A stretch of 64,000 bases of DNA. Source: Amanita rubescens. Taxonomy: Eukaryota; Basidiomycota; Agaricomycetes; Agaricales; Amanitaceae. The notes under the pieces are model-generated. The model did not search any database. It had not been told where the DNA came from and saw only the letters and a list, made by a program, of their open reading frames with translations. This document shows, in pieces, positions 45,862 through 56,099 of this stretch; the stretch's first letter is position 1, and each line of letters opens with the position of its first letter. Both the position numbers and the translations under genes were made by a program. The stretch spans positions 1-64,000 of the forward strand of contig WION01000178.1 of the NCBI GenBank assembly GCA_015039365.1, in the 5' to 3' direction.

Positions 45862-48125
45862 GGTGGAGCGATCGAGACATCGGAGCCCGATCTCGTGCCT
45901 ACGTCGAGATATGGCCTTCCTTCCCGGCCTGGTGGAGAAAAGCAGAATTCTGGATAGCGAGAGGTACCTGACACTTATCGGCTGACAGGGGCGATTTCAC
46001 GGGGCGTTGGTGTCGGGGAAGATACAACCTGTGTCTTTCATTCCGGCAATCTAAATCACATCGTTAGACATGGACACCGAGTACAATTCGCTAAGCTCAC
46101 GAAGATATATATAGCGGAGGAGCGAGAACATCGCCTATGAAGATTGTCCTCCTGCACTCGAAAAATTGACGCTGTCTTATGATCTTGATGGAGCCCAGTC
46201 AAACCGCGTAATTTTCAGACGATAAAAGTCCTATGCCAGGTAGGAATGTTAGTTGTCACTTCTGAATCGCCACAGATGAGCCAATTTTTCGGATGTAAAA
46301 GTCTTTCTTACCTTCACTGTAAGCCAATTTCTACCACATAACGCGTTTCCCCGAATCACGGAAAATCACCTGCAGGGTATTGCAGACATTTATAATCAGA
46401 TAACTTGTACAGCATTCATTCGTAGTTTGGGCATTCTCGTACCGATAAACTTGCCGATTTCCGAAACGAAAAAGGAAGTCACGGAGATGGTGTGACATTT
46501 GCGCATGTTTGCACCACGCTTCAGTCTCAACTCTTCCGTCGTGCAGGTTTCGCCTCCTTGGATCTGGACCTTTTGACGATGGCAGAGGATCTTCATCGTC
46601 GTTTGTCTTCTTCGTGTTCTGGGCCGTAGTCGACCCAGCGCACAGTAGTGGTTTGCGATGGTGAAATGGTCACGGTCGAAACACCTTTTCCCTGCAATGA
46701 TGTATTCTACATCCGTAGCTTTTACAAATCAAACCATCAGTATTTTAAACAAGATACGTCTTCATCGTAAAGAATGAGATACGCGTCGGGTAATCAAAGT
46801 TCTCCTGCTCCCGAACGTCCCTCAGCTTGCTACACGTCTGTGCGAGTTGGGCGCAATCATCAAGGTCCGGAATCCTTATGGTGGCATCCTTCCTTTTGTG
46901 TCGTACGATACCCGCAGAGACGGTCGCATTGTCCTTATGTCAATCCAAAAACAATTTATCCTCCATGACTCGTTCCTCATGGCACGTTTTCCAAAAGCCG
47001 CTAGTCGATAGCATATATCAAAGAAACACCGACACAGTTATCCGCCGGTTCCGATATTATCGCGGTTCTCATTTTCTCATCTATATTGCTGGGTGCCGCC
47101 GGGAACACGAAGCTAATCCTAAATTGAGCGTTCTTGATATCCCTGGTTCGTTCCGCGGGCGGGAACGTAGGTAAATGCCGCTCAATCATCCCTGAACAGG
47201 CCCTTTTTCGACGGTATGACGCATCGACATACCTTCTTTTCTTTCGCTGCTCACGCGTTTGCGAAAGGCTATGGCGACTAGCCATCAATGAATTCACGTT
47301 CTTCCGCGGTGGTCTTCTGATTCAACGTCCGATATAACCTGGGAAGCATTCGGCGGTGGAATATCATGATGGTGGCGCAAGCACGTTTATACAGAAACGT
47401 AGAAAGATTAAACTGAACAGAAAAGAACACCGATATCAGTCTGTACTGGTTTCCCGGTATTCTACTTAGATCTGGAAAGGACATAGTCAGTCATGAAGAG
47501 TGGATGCCCAAGAATTTATGAAACTCACGGCGAAGATGTTGACATTCTGTCGTGCAAAGAAGAAACCCTCACTGCTGCCGTGATTGATCGAGAACTTTCC
47601 TGGGAGACGTGGCTCAGATGCCGAAACACCATTTGCCTCGATCACGACAGACTCTTCTTCGCCCGGTTTCACTAGATGAAGTTGGGAGGCAGTTTTGTTT
47701 CTGACCTGCAGGAGCTGCGGCTAAGGTATGGTTCGGCGCATGAGATGATGAGCGAAATTCTTTGATTGTGACCAAGACGTTGGACGTACTCTGGGCTGTC
47801 CCTTAAACAGCTGGATGGTAAGGGCAGTCTCTCCCCCGTACTTAATAGAAAAAATCTCCAGGTCATTTAATTTGACCGAATATGATCCTGCTTGACCCTC
47901 GTACTCTTCTCCGGCCTTCACTTCCTTGGACTCATGGCCATCAATAATCAGTTGAAGGGGTTTAAAGAAGTGGTTTTCAAATGTGGCGGTGGACATCTAC
48001 GGTCGAACGAGAGTCAGGTTAGGACAACAGAACTGAGAGGGGAACTACGAACTAGAACTGGTAAAGAACGCAACAAAACTTTAGAGACACGCGAACCAAA
48101 TTGAAACAATGAGCTAATCGCTGAC
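45862..48125. repeat. Tandem duplication, unit B (~2.2 kb, with deletions)
   Basis: This repeats unit A in the same order and orientation, shortened by several deletions (about 170 bp at 46258, about 590 bp at 47380, and many of 1-20 bp). AGGTGGAGCGATCGAGACAT at 45861 recurs as AGGTGGAGCGACCGAGACAT at 48134, so a third unit begins there and breaks off by about 48200. One insertion unique to B lies near 46960-47010. Confidence 0.9.
47487..47996 (-). CDS. Uncharacterised 146-aa protein, copy B
   Basis: Exon 47996-47790, a 69 nt intron with the same GTACGT donor and CCTTAG acceptor, and exon 47720-47487 give a closed frame the same length as copy A. By eye the two coding regions differ at about 18 bases, of which about 14 change the protein (for example D to K, E to G, N to K, E to K, A to V, A to P) and about 4 are silent. 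Splice sites and the frame are nevertheless preserved. Protein family unknown; predicted beta-rich as in copy A. Confidence 0.75.
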
Positions 48126-48231
48126 GTGACTTAGGTGGAGCGACCGAGACATCGCCGGAGCCCGAAAGGGGACGGCAACCTTCCTCGTGCCTACCGTGCA
48201 CATTCAGTGTCGGATACCATCGAATCCAACA

Positions 48232-48515
48232 TCTATTTGACTACTCGTACAGATTACAAAGTGGGACAGCCGCAGGCGGTCAGGCGAGGCTTGTGGAAGT
48301 GTTGTCTGGTGCTTCTAACAAGTTAGCAATCTTCAAGAATTGGCAACTTGCGAAGCTGCTAACTGTCCGATATCAAGACGAACCTGACAGTGAAGCGGAA
48401 TCAATCGTTACCCAAGCTTGGTGAAGTGACTCCCAAAAGTCAACGGCATGAGTTCACTTCTTGGTTCACCGAAGCGCTCACGAGCGATCAAATGCAAACG
48501 GCGAAAACAATGAGA
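48232..48515 (+). pseudogene. Relic of FunK1 kinase C-terminal region
   Basis: GACTACTCGTACAGATTACA, then TTCAAGAA, GTCCGATATCAAGACGAA, GACAGTGAAGCGGAA, CGTTACCCAAGC and GCGCTCACGAGCGATCAA match the 3' part of the FunK1 pseudogene at 14130-13831 (on its minus strand). The relic has deletions and no open frame. It shows that a piece of the kinase was copied some 34 kb away, next to the end of the tandem duplication. Confidence 0.85.
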
Positions 48516-48611
48516 ACGGGTGACTTGTGACGCGTAGATACAAGGCAATAGTCATAATGTTAGTTCCCCGGCCATCCTTTAGGCTGTAAAGTCAATAGGT
48601 CAGGTGGATCC

Positions 48612-49949
48612 TCATACATGACACTTGACTCGCACCTTAACCTCATCTCCCAATTTTCTAACAACAATCAGAGGCCTCTCAGCCGTCTTCAACCCCGCTT
48701 CTCCGTCATCCCAGGTATAACTAAGAGACATTGCAAGTTTCGTTCCATCACAGTTAAACGCAAGGGAAGAAACAGCGTTATTGAATTTTGGATATTGACG
48801 TAACCGCTTTTTGACTTTGTGATCCCAAATGGACACGGTCCCATCCGAACCGCCAGATGAAAACGTGTTGTAGCTATCGTGGATGTCATAAAAATTAGTC
48901 TTGGGTATTGAGAGTGAGAAACATGCGTACGTTGGGTGGAATGCAAGAGCATTGACGGGCCAAACGTGGTCGACATCATCAATCGTTTGTCGGTGGCATT
49001 TGAAAGCGTATTTCTTATCCTGAGCTTCAGGTGCAGGATCGAAATACTCGACAGCGATCCTCCCCTCAACGGAAGCAGTGGCGTAGCCTGCATATAATGT
49101 AAATCAAACGAATACGTGAACGTTCTTCTCTTACCTTCACCGGTTGGCATACATGCCAGCGATCTGGTCATGTATTTTAAGCTACTCTCGCGTGTGAGGC
49201 TAGGCGCGTCCATTCTACGGATGTCGTAGATGTGGAACAATCGGCTTGCCATGGCCACGACTACAGTGTTATTGACATGGTCGATCTGATATATGCGCTC
49301 TGGAGTTGAGTGTGAAGATTGTTGCGGCGTTGGAGACCGCGAATCCCACAATCGCAATGTGCGATCCCAGGAACCGGTTATGAGTGTACCTAGTGGAATG
49401 GTCATACGTCCGTCGTTGAAATATTGGATAAACTGCGTACTTGACTCCGGGGACCACGTCATCGTTGAAACAGCATCATTGTGGCTTCCGAGGACGTTGA
49501 CTCCCTCCGTTCTGAGGTCCAACCTGTGAGGTAAAGAGTTAGAGGGATTTGAGCCATGAAGGACGCACAGACTATATTACGGACTCTCTAACAGCAGTGT
49601 CCAAGCCTCCGCTGTAACCGTGAGCTCCATCCGAGAAACAGCATGTCAACACGGCCGCTCGATGATCAAACTTTGCTTTCGCCTCGCTGTCCTTCCCTCC
49701 CCTTTCGCCGACTTCATATAAACGTACATGCTACGTGTAATATAGTGAGTAGGTGGTGTGAAACAATGAAAAAGCTGCGCACCGTGTCCCAAGACGAAAC
49801 GAGCAGATGATCGGGGTTTGAAGGCGAGTATTTCACTTGAGAAATGCTGTCGAACGGAGGCGAGGGCAAAGTAATAGAGCTTCCATCATCTATTTAATAA
49901 AGTTTAGATAAAATATCGAGCGCAGGGTGCAGGGACACTTACCAGCCAT
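48612..49949 (-). CDS. bub3: Mitotic checkpoint WD40 protein Bub3
   Basis: Seven exons close to a 338-residue protein: 49949-49943 (only 7 nt), 49889-49783, 49730-49585, 49523-49441, 49389-49135, 49087-48931, 48873-48612. Bub3 landmarks are PPFDSISQVKYSP, LVSSWDTHVRLYEV, LITGSWDRTLRLWD and SVEGRIAVEYFDPAPEAQDK, then KYAFKCHR, PVNALAFHP and GGSDGTVSIWD. The Bub3 end KKRLRQYP...VSSLAF...GTKLAM...SYTWDDGE follows. Bub3 forms a seven-blade propeller that binds Bub1 and Mad3/BubR1 GLEBS motifs and recruits them to phosphorylated Spc105/KNL1 at kinetochores. The fourth intron (49390-49440) is 51 nt and has no stop in frame, so its retention would add 17 residues. It is the only clear housekeeping gene of the window. 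Confidence 0.95.
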
Positions 49950-50925
49950 GACCACAGTTTTTGGATTGTAAGACGGGAAGGAGGAAGTCTCTTTGTTGTT
50001 ATTTGTTTGATATCGAGGGTGATGCCAACAACTAAAGGTTTCCCGCGCCGCTTTCTCCGAGACAACTCAAATGTCTCATTCGCTGTCAATCTGTCGCGGG
50101 ACATAATTTCGCTGCGCTGGTACAGGGGACGAAGATGAATCGCGAAATCATATCGGGGACTCTTTAGGTGAGCACGTACATTCTGGGTCATTTATTGCAG
50201 AGGTAAAAACTGTGCTGATATAACTCAGAGGTACGTAGATGAAAATTTCCCAGTGTTTTATAAGCATGGAACAACATCTGGTGAGTGTTTGGTGTAACAA
50301 AGTTCTGATGAGCTTATCATGATTGCGAACTGCCGATGTCTATGGTCAGTTGATTTCCCTTTTAAGATTGTGCATATTGCTGCGTGGTCTTGGGTCTGAT
50401 CCTCACGGCAACATGCTTGTGGTGAAATGTATCGATTGTGGATGCGCAGCCCGTCCCAAACATTGCAGGTAATACGTGTACTTGTAGGTAGCACAGGACA
50501 TTGAACACCGCCAAGCAAGAGTGAGGCGTGCTTCGATCGATGCGTGCCTTAAACATTAATTGAATGGAATCTAATAAAGCCAGGATACTGTAAACGAGAG
50601 CGCGTAGTGAGTAGTTTCTATCTCCGTTCGAATGCTTGATAATAAGACATTGGCCACCAAGACCATTCCAGCGACTTTCAGCGTTGATGCGGAGCACTGA
50701 ATAAGGTATACCACGATCGAAACAGGAACGTGACATCCATGAGGCACCGGTAAAAGTAATACGTATCAAACGATAACCACAGCACCGTGCGTTCCCCAAC
50801 CTATTCATTTCAGCCCACCGTGAGAAGGTCAAGGGGGTTCTGGAGTCTAAAGCTAAGCTCTCTTATATTCCTTCTGGGCGAATCCACGTATCGCCCTGCC
50901 CCCTTCCTCTTTCAAGCCATACGCC
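49950..50925. other. Spacer with one uncalled minus-strand frame
   Basis: A 156-codon frame (50832-50362, minus) has a protein-like first half (YRLIRITFTGASWMSRSCFD, PYSVLRINAESRWNGLGGQC) and a poor second half. It may be an exon of a short unrecognised gene. Nothing else stands out. Confidence 0.35.
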
Positions 50926-51949
50926 ATGACTAAAGCCACGAAAACTCGCCCTACTGTCCTCGCTTCCTCCACTTCTTCTATACAAGAAGCAAATGAAAGC
51001 ATCGGTACATCCGAAACGGGTGTTGGATCGGGCTCGGACGCCGTCGACGTCTCATTAGACGTAACTTCAATTGTATTGACGACGCTTAGAGATGCATCCA
51101 ATATCCCACCTGTCCCATTCTTATCCGACGCTGCCGGGATTGCGGTAAACATCGCTGGAGTTGTACAGGTCAGTTACGCTAAACACATCTCATGGTAGTC
51201 ATCAATAACGGGGAGTAGAAAGCAAGAAGCAACAAAGGCGGATTCAAGAGGCTTGGAGAGGAGTCGTGCGAACTCGTTTATGTGATTGTCCGTGCCAATC
51301 AGGACGTCTTGAGTGTGGAGGAGGTACCAGGCAACTTAACTGAGAATCTCCAACACCTTGTCAAGTAAGTTCTTTCATCGTACAGGCTCGGTGAAATAAT
51401 CTTAATTTGTATGAGTAGCGCGCTTACCTCTGCTCAAAAGTTCGCACAAAAAGGCGCATCCAGGAATTTCTTCAAAGCCATGCTCTGTTCCAACGCAGAT
51501 TCTGGGAGGATAAAAGACCACAGAGAGAAGTTGAAACAGTTTATGAGGGTCTTTGGTGTAAGTATTTCTTTCGCCAATGGATGATCGCATTGACAATTCG
51601 ATTGGTGTGCCTCTAGCTTCAACCAGATATCAGCCTCCACGAAACCGTGGCAAAGCTAGCATCACAACAGGTCGAGATGAAGAAAGAGATCGAACGCAGA
51701 AAAACACCGGATCCAAGTAGGAGCACAAGCCCGTCGACGATACCCCCACCCAGAACCCCCGATTCTCAAATCCCGACTAGGGGGCCAGTTAAAGTAACAA
51801 CTGCTGCGGAGGATGTGGCGCCCAACAAAACCCCTGGCAAGACCATGACAAACATGAGTTCGCACAACGCGGCGACCAATAGTACATTGAATGCCGGAAA
51901 TAACACTGTAGCGACGACGAAATTGGTGACTAATAAGGGTAGATCTTAG
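50926..51949 (+). CDS. MLKL/HeLo-like four-helix protein, copy 1 (one-base frameshift)
   Basis: Exons 50926-51168, 51219-51364, 51416-51557 and 51617-51949 copy the structure of the four intact paralogs. The N-terminal domain reads TTLRDASNIPPVPFLSDAAG, then SNKGGFKRLGEESCELVYVI, NLTENLQHLV, KFAQKGASRNFFKAM and PDISLHETVAKLAS. This is the pattern of the MLKL N-terminal-like four-helix domain of Agaricomycetes, which in other proteins caps NLRs or kinases and can permeabilise membranes. A TTTT run at 51540-51543 carries one T too many relative to the frame needed for exon 4, so the copy is either dead or holds a sequence error. The C-terminal tail is Pro/Thr/Asn-rich low complexity. Confidence 0.65.
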
Positions 51950-52299
51950 GTTTTGCAATAGTCTGTTTCGCGGGAGGAAGCTGCGCTTTCTTGGATATGT
52001 CATTATAGATTCACACGATGTTTTTGAGCTTCTGAACCAGAACGACAAAATTGATTTATGACCGAGAAATGTCAATCTTGATACCCGTGATCTAAGAAGT
52101 GCTGCTGCTGTAGACCGTGGTGCCGATCCACTCAGGAAAGCGATATCCTTCCATGTCGAGAAATTCAAAGCCTTCCTTTAGGCCATGCATCATCCCTGTG
52201 TGAACGTGTGACATAATTCACATCAAGAGTGACAATCGTTGAGTTTATGGTCAAAGATACAACGTCCACGTGGCGCCGTCCACAGTGGTTCACAGCAAT

Positions 52300-52437
52300 G
52301 CAGCCAGCGCTAGGCCTAGCCCGAGATCGTCACCTGATATTCACAGCCTCGTTGTTTCCACCACCTCATCTTCTTGTCTCCTTGATTTGGCCCCTCGTTT
52401 TTTCAGATACATTGCTATCATCACGAGAACCTAATCA
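52300..52437 (+). promoter_or_regulatory. Duplicated 5' region of MLKL-like copy 2
   Basis: CACAGCCTCGTTGTTTCC, GATACATTGCTAT and CACGAGAACCTAATC leading into the ATG match 54073-54182 upstream of copy 3 (CACAGCCTCGTTGTTTCC, GATACATCGCTAT, CACGAGAACATAATC). The genes were therefore copied with their promoters. No TATA box is obvious. Confidence 0.75.
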
Positions 52438-53516
52438 ATGGCCCATGATGAAAAGGCCACGCCCAAACCGTCGGACACGACGAATGATGTCGAGCTTGAT
52501 GTAGCGGCCGTGGTGTTGAAGACATTAGAAAATATTGCAGGGACATCACCTATCCCTGCGTTAAAACAATCTGCGAAACTGACATTGGAGATAACGACTA
52601 CAATTCAGGTGTGTTTAGTTTACGTGATCGAAACTGAGGGTATAGCTGACGATGCATTGGGTATTATCCTCTGGCTTTGGTATGCGTGGAAAGTGTAGAC
52701 AGCTAAGGGAAATAAAGATAACTTTGAGGGGCTCGCGTGTGATGCGAGAGAGTTGGTTTTTGTTATTTCTTGCGCGGTTCAAGATGTGGGAAGGGAGATG
52801 AATGTACCACTTGACCTGATGAATCATCTTGACCAAGTTTTAAAGTGGGTCTCGAAACTTAAATCAGATTGCATGTTATCGACTTTCATTGGCTGACTAA
52901 TGTTTATCTAGTATTCTGATTCAGGTGAAAGAGTTCGCAGAGAAAAGTTCATCGAGGAGCTTGTTCTCAGCTTTGATGTCGGCTGAAGGGGATGCGGAAC
53001 AGATACAAAGCTACCGGCAGATGCTGCTACAACAGTGCGCAAGTCAATTTGGAGTACGTGCCTTGTGAGAAGCATCCGCGCGGCAAGAACTGACGTTTAT
53101 TGTCATAGACGGATATCAATCTCAAAGTTATGGTATTTAAGTTGGTTGCACGACAGGCAAAGATACCCGAGCCCGAGTTACCAGAGGAACGGGTTGGCGT
53201 GGAGCGCAACGGGGACACCGCTCCTAGTCCCAATTCTAGTCCCAATCTTGTCAGCAAAAGCGGTAGTAGGAGTGTATCCACTACGAGGAGCAACGTCGAG
53301 CAGAATGAAACCAATTCGGGTAAAGAGCGCACAGGCAGTCGGGTCGTTAACGATGCCTCCACCACGACAGTCAATGGCAGCGCTGGCCACGACAAAGCGT
53401 GGGTGAAACATGACAATTCTGTACATGTGGGAGAAGGGGTAAGTTTTGCGGGAGCATACGGGTTCAATTTCGGGGGGTCGCCCTCCGTGACTTGGAACAT
53501 CAGTAAGACGTCTTAA
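52438..53516 (+). CDS. MLKL/HeLo-like four-helix protein, copy 2, 288 aa
   Basis: Exons 52438-52608, 52699-52844, 52912-53053 and 53109-53516 close exactly (phases 0, 2, 0). Residues about 15-170 form the four-helix domain: VVLKTLENIAGTSPIPALKQ, then GNKDNFEGLACDARELVFVI, LMNHLDQVL, VKEFAEKSSSRSLFSALM and TDINLKVMVFKLVARQ. A Ser/Asn/Thr-rich linker of about 80 residues leads to a C-terminal motif, DNSVHVGEGVSFAGAYGFNF, that is shared with copy 3. The domain resembles MLKL_NTD, whose relatives act in membrane-directed cell death; there is no kinase or NLR module here. The C-terminal motif might serve oligomerisation, which is inference. Introns 1 (90 nt) and 2 (67 nt) are longer than in the paralogs. 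Confidence 0.8.
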
Positions 53517-53519
53517 GGC

Positions 53520-54039
53520 TGGTTATCTCATCCTAGCGTTTCGTCCCTTCCAGTACTATCATTATGTGCATGTTTGAAACCACCAAAGATGGTAGTAATT
53601 GTGTCGCAAACATATTCGTTCGATTTTACTCAAACAGCCGACTTGTATTGAAATCGCAAAAGCTCGATGATGCCATTGAGTTCGAACACCGAAAAACACG
53701 TTCAGTGCTAGGGAGGCAAAGATTGAAAAATGATTTATCATATTGAACTCTCAGTCATATAACACGATAATCACGTTCTGCAAGCATGAGCATGCCTGCG
53801 TGCACGTACTGTATATCGTTAACGATGGAAGTGCCACTATGCCAGTCAAACGTGTGACGTGTGACATGTAACATTAACGCCGCTCTCTGAAGACTTTCAA
53901 GTTTCAAACGACCTTTACGCTACTATGCCCTATCGCATTAACCCGACAAAAAAAGTCAAAAGCGTCCGTTTGGTCGTACATCCACGTGGTATCACTCAGG
54001 ATCTGGTTCGCGTCCCGTACTAGGCGCTAGTAGGCGAGA
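53520..54039. other. Spacer between MLKL-like copies 2 and 3
   Basis: One 60-codon frame at 53564-53746 has no recognisable features. The rest has no long frame. Confidence 0.55.
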
Positions 54040-54182
54040 TGATCATCACCTGACATTCAAAAATAATGCCACAGCCTCGTTGTTTCCGCCACTCTTCTTT
54101 CATCACCTTGCCTTGCCCCTTCGTCCTTTCTTCCGTCAGGATCAAACCCAGATACATCGCTATTGACACGAGAACATAATCG
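54040..54182 (+). promoter_or_regulatory. Duplicated 5' region of MLKL-like copy 3
   Basis: Matches the region before copy 2 (52300-52437). Its last part, AGAACATAATCGATGACCCG around the ATG at 54183, also matches 62192-62211 (AGAACATAATCAATGACCCG) in the second block duplication, where no gene follows. Confidence 0.75.
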
Positions 54183-55356
54183 ATGACCCGCCTCAGCGGT
54201 GAAAAAGCAAAAGCAAAAGCCGCGTCCAGAGCATCGGATGCTGCTGATGTTGGGCTTAGTGTAGCGGCCACTGTATTGCAGACATTGCAAGCCGTTGCAG
54301 GAGCATCACCTGTCCCCGGGTTAGCACAGGCTGCAAATCTGGCGTTGGAGATAACGAAAATGGTTCAGGTGTGTTTACATGATCGATCTTGGGCGTATAG
54401 CTGACGACGACTGGGTGTTCTCCACATATAGGCAGTGAAAGGAAATAAAGCTGGCTTTGAGGGGCTCGCGGATGATTCGAGAGAGTTGGTGTACGTGATT
54501 TTTTGTGCGAATCGAAATGTGGAAAAGGCGGAGGACGTGCCACCGGGGCTAGTGGAACAGCTTGACCGTATTTTAAGGTGGGTCGGGTTCGAGTGGCATG
54601 TTATGGAGTTTGGTTTGACCCATGTCCACTTAGTGTCCTTTTTGATGTTAAGGCGTTTGCAGAAAAAGGCACTTCTAGGAACAAATTCTCGGCTTTCGTA
54701 CGGGCTGGAGTGGATGCAGGACAGATACAAGGCTATCGACAGAAGTTGCAGCAATCTTTAGGTACATTTGGGGTGAGTATGTCGCGGGAAATGGCATGGC
54801 GGCGAACTCATGATTATTATTATAGTTTCAGACAGACATTAGCCTCCAGGTTATGGTGCACAAATTGGTTGCGCACAATGGGAAGATGCTCGAGATGCTT
54901 GAGAATAAGGACAAAGCAGAGCCCAACGGCCAATCAAAAGGCTCTAGTCCCGATCCTAATCCGACGCCTGGCCCCGGCCCCGGTCCTGATCCTAGTCCTG
55001 GTCCTGGTCCTAGTCCTGGTCCTGGCCCCAGTGTTAAACCGGCGTCGGGCTTTGATTTTAGCGGTGCAGGCGGCAGCCCCAACCCCTGGGCCGGTATGAA
55101 GATAAACCGTACACGAGGGGATATCGAGATGAACCAAGTCTACAACGTCACGAACAACAGCGACTCAAACAATACCTACACGAACAGCACCGTGAATAAG
55201 AATAACACTTCGACAGTCAATAACAACTACAATCGTGGGGGAGATACCGTGACGAACGATTATTCTGTCAAGATGGGAGAAAACGTCAACTTTTCGGGCG
55301 CGTCCGGCATTAACTTTGGATCAAATAATGTGAATAATATGGGTCGGTCGTCGTAG
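54183..55356 (+). CDS. MLKL/HeLo-like four-helix protein, copy 3, 331 aa
   Basis: Exons 54183-54368, 54432-54577, 54634-54772 and 54832-55356 close exactly (phases 0, 2, 0). The four-helix domain reads TVLQTLQAVAGASPVPGLAQ, GNKAGFEGLADDSRELVYVI, GLVEQLDRIL, VKAFAEKGTSRNKFSAFV and TDISLQVMVHKLVAHN. A Pro-Gly repeat linker (PGPGPGPDPSPGPGPSPGPG) follows, then GFDFSGAGG, an Asn/Thr-rich tract with several NNS, NNT and NNY runs, and the end motif NDYSVKMGENVNFSGASGIN. The Asn-rich tract and motif suggest an oligomerising, possibly prion-like tail; that is inference. The whole protein lacks a signal peptide or ordinary membrane helix, as expected for this domain family. It is the best-preserved long member of the cluster. 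Confidence 0.85.
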
Positions 55357-56099
55357 AGTGTTGCACTTATATTTCTTCGCATTCGATCTTGACTATTTTC
55401 ATCTCCATTGCTGAGGAACTAAGCCTGTCGTGACCCAAACGCAGGTGCCCCTCATCGTAGAAATTCTCCAATGTATTTCTGAATGATGCTAATTATTCTC
55501 CATTTAGTATACCCCGTCGAATTGAATGTCATTTTCGAAAATGTCATAGAAATAACATGATGATTGCGCCATTCCGCAGAAAAACATGATACCCAAGCAG
55601 TATAGAACGCTTGATAACATAGTAGGACCCAGATATCGGTGCTTGTGTACTTGAAGGAATGGCTCTCATTCCTACTTTGAATGCCTCTGGTGCGGACAAA
55701 AGCCGGTCAGTTATGAACGAACGACAAAGAACTCCTGGCGTTGCAGCCGAGCTGGCAGCGGGAAATCGAAACCATGCCTGGGGGAGAGTCTGAGTCATGC
55801 TTTTATTGAATTTTAAATAAAACGGTTGCAGGACGCATCTTTCCCCGAGAGCGTATAACTTCTTGACCAGATCGCTCGGTGCATCCGATCTTCCATCTAG
55901 TCAACTGTCAGACCGCCGTGTGATTACGGTGTCGAGGGCAAAGAGCCAGTACAGCTGTAACGCAATCGAGCAGCTCTAATGGCATTGGCGCGTCACGAGA
56001 GCGATTAGGCTGGAGTCGGTCACGTCGAGTCTCGCCGTCTCGTGGCACAGGCTGCACAGCCACTTCACTATCTCACACCGTGACGTAGTACATTCTACG
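55357..56099. other. Gene-poor spacer
   Basis: An 84-codon minus-strand frame (55798-55544) has no recognisable domain. Nothing else was seen. Confidence 0.55.

Noticed and set aside
54828..55137. Gly/Pro- and Arg/Thr-repeat frames on the minus strand
   Set aside because: They are the antisense of the Pro-Gly linker of MLKL-like copy 3.
53400..55356. Known amyloid motifs (RHIM, HET-s/HRAM, sigma, PP) in the MLKL-like tails
   Set aside because: Cores of these motifs were looked for and not found; only an undescribed Gly/Asn/Phe motif is shared.
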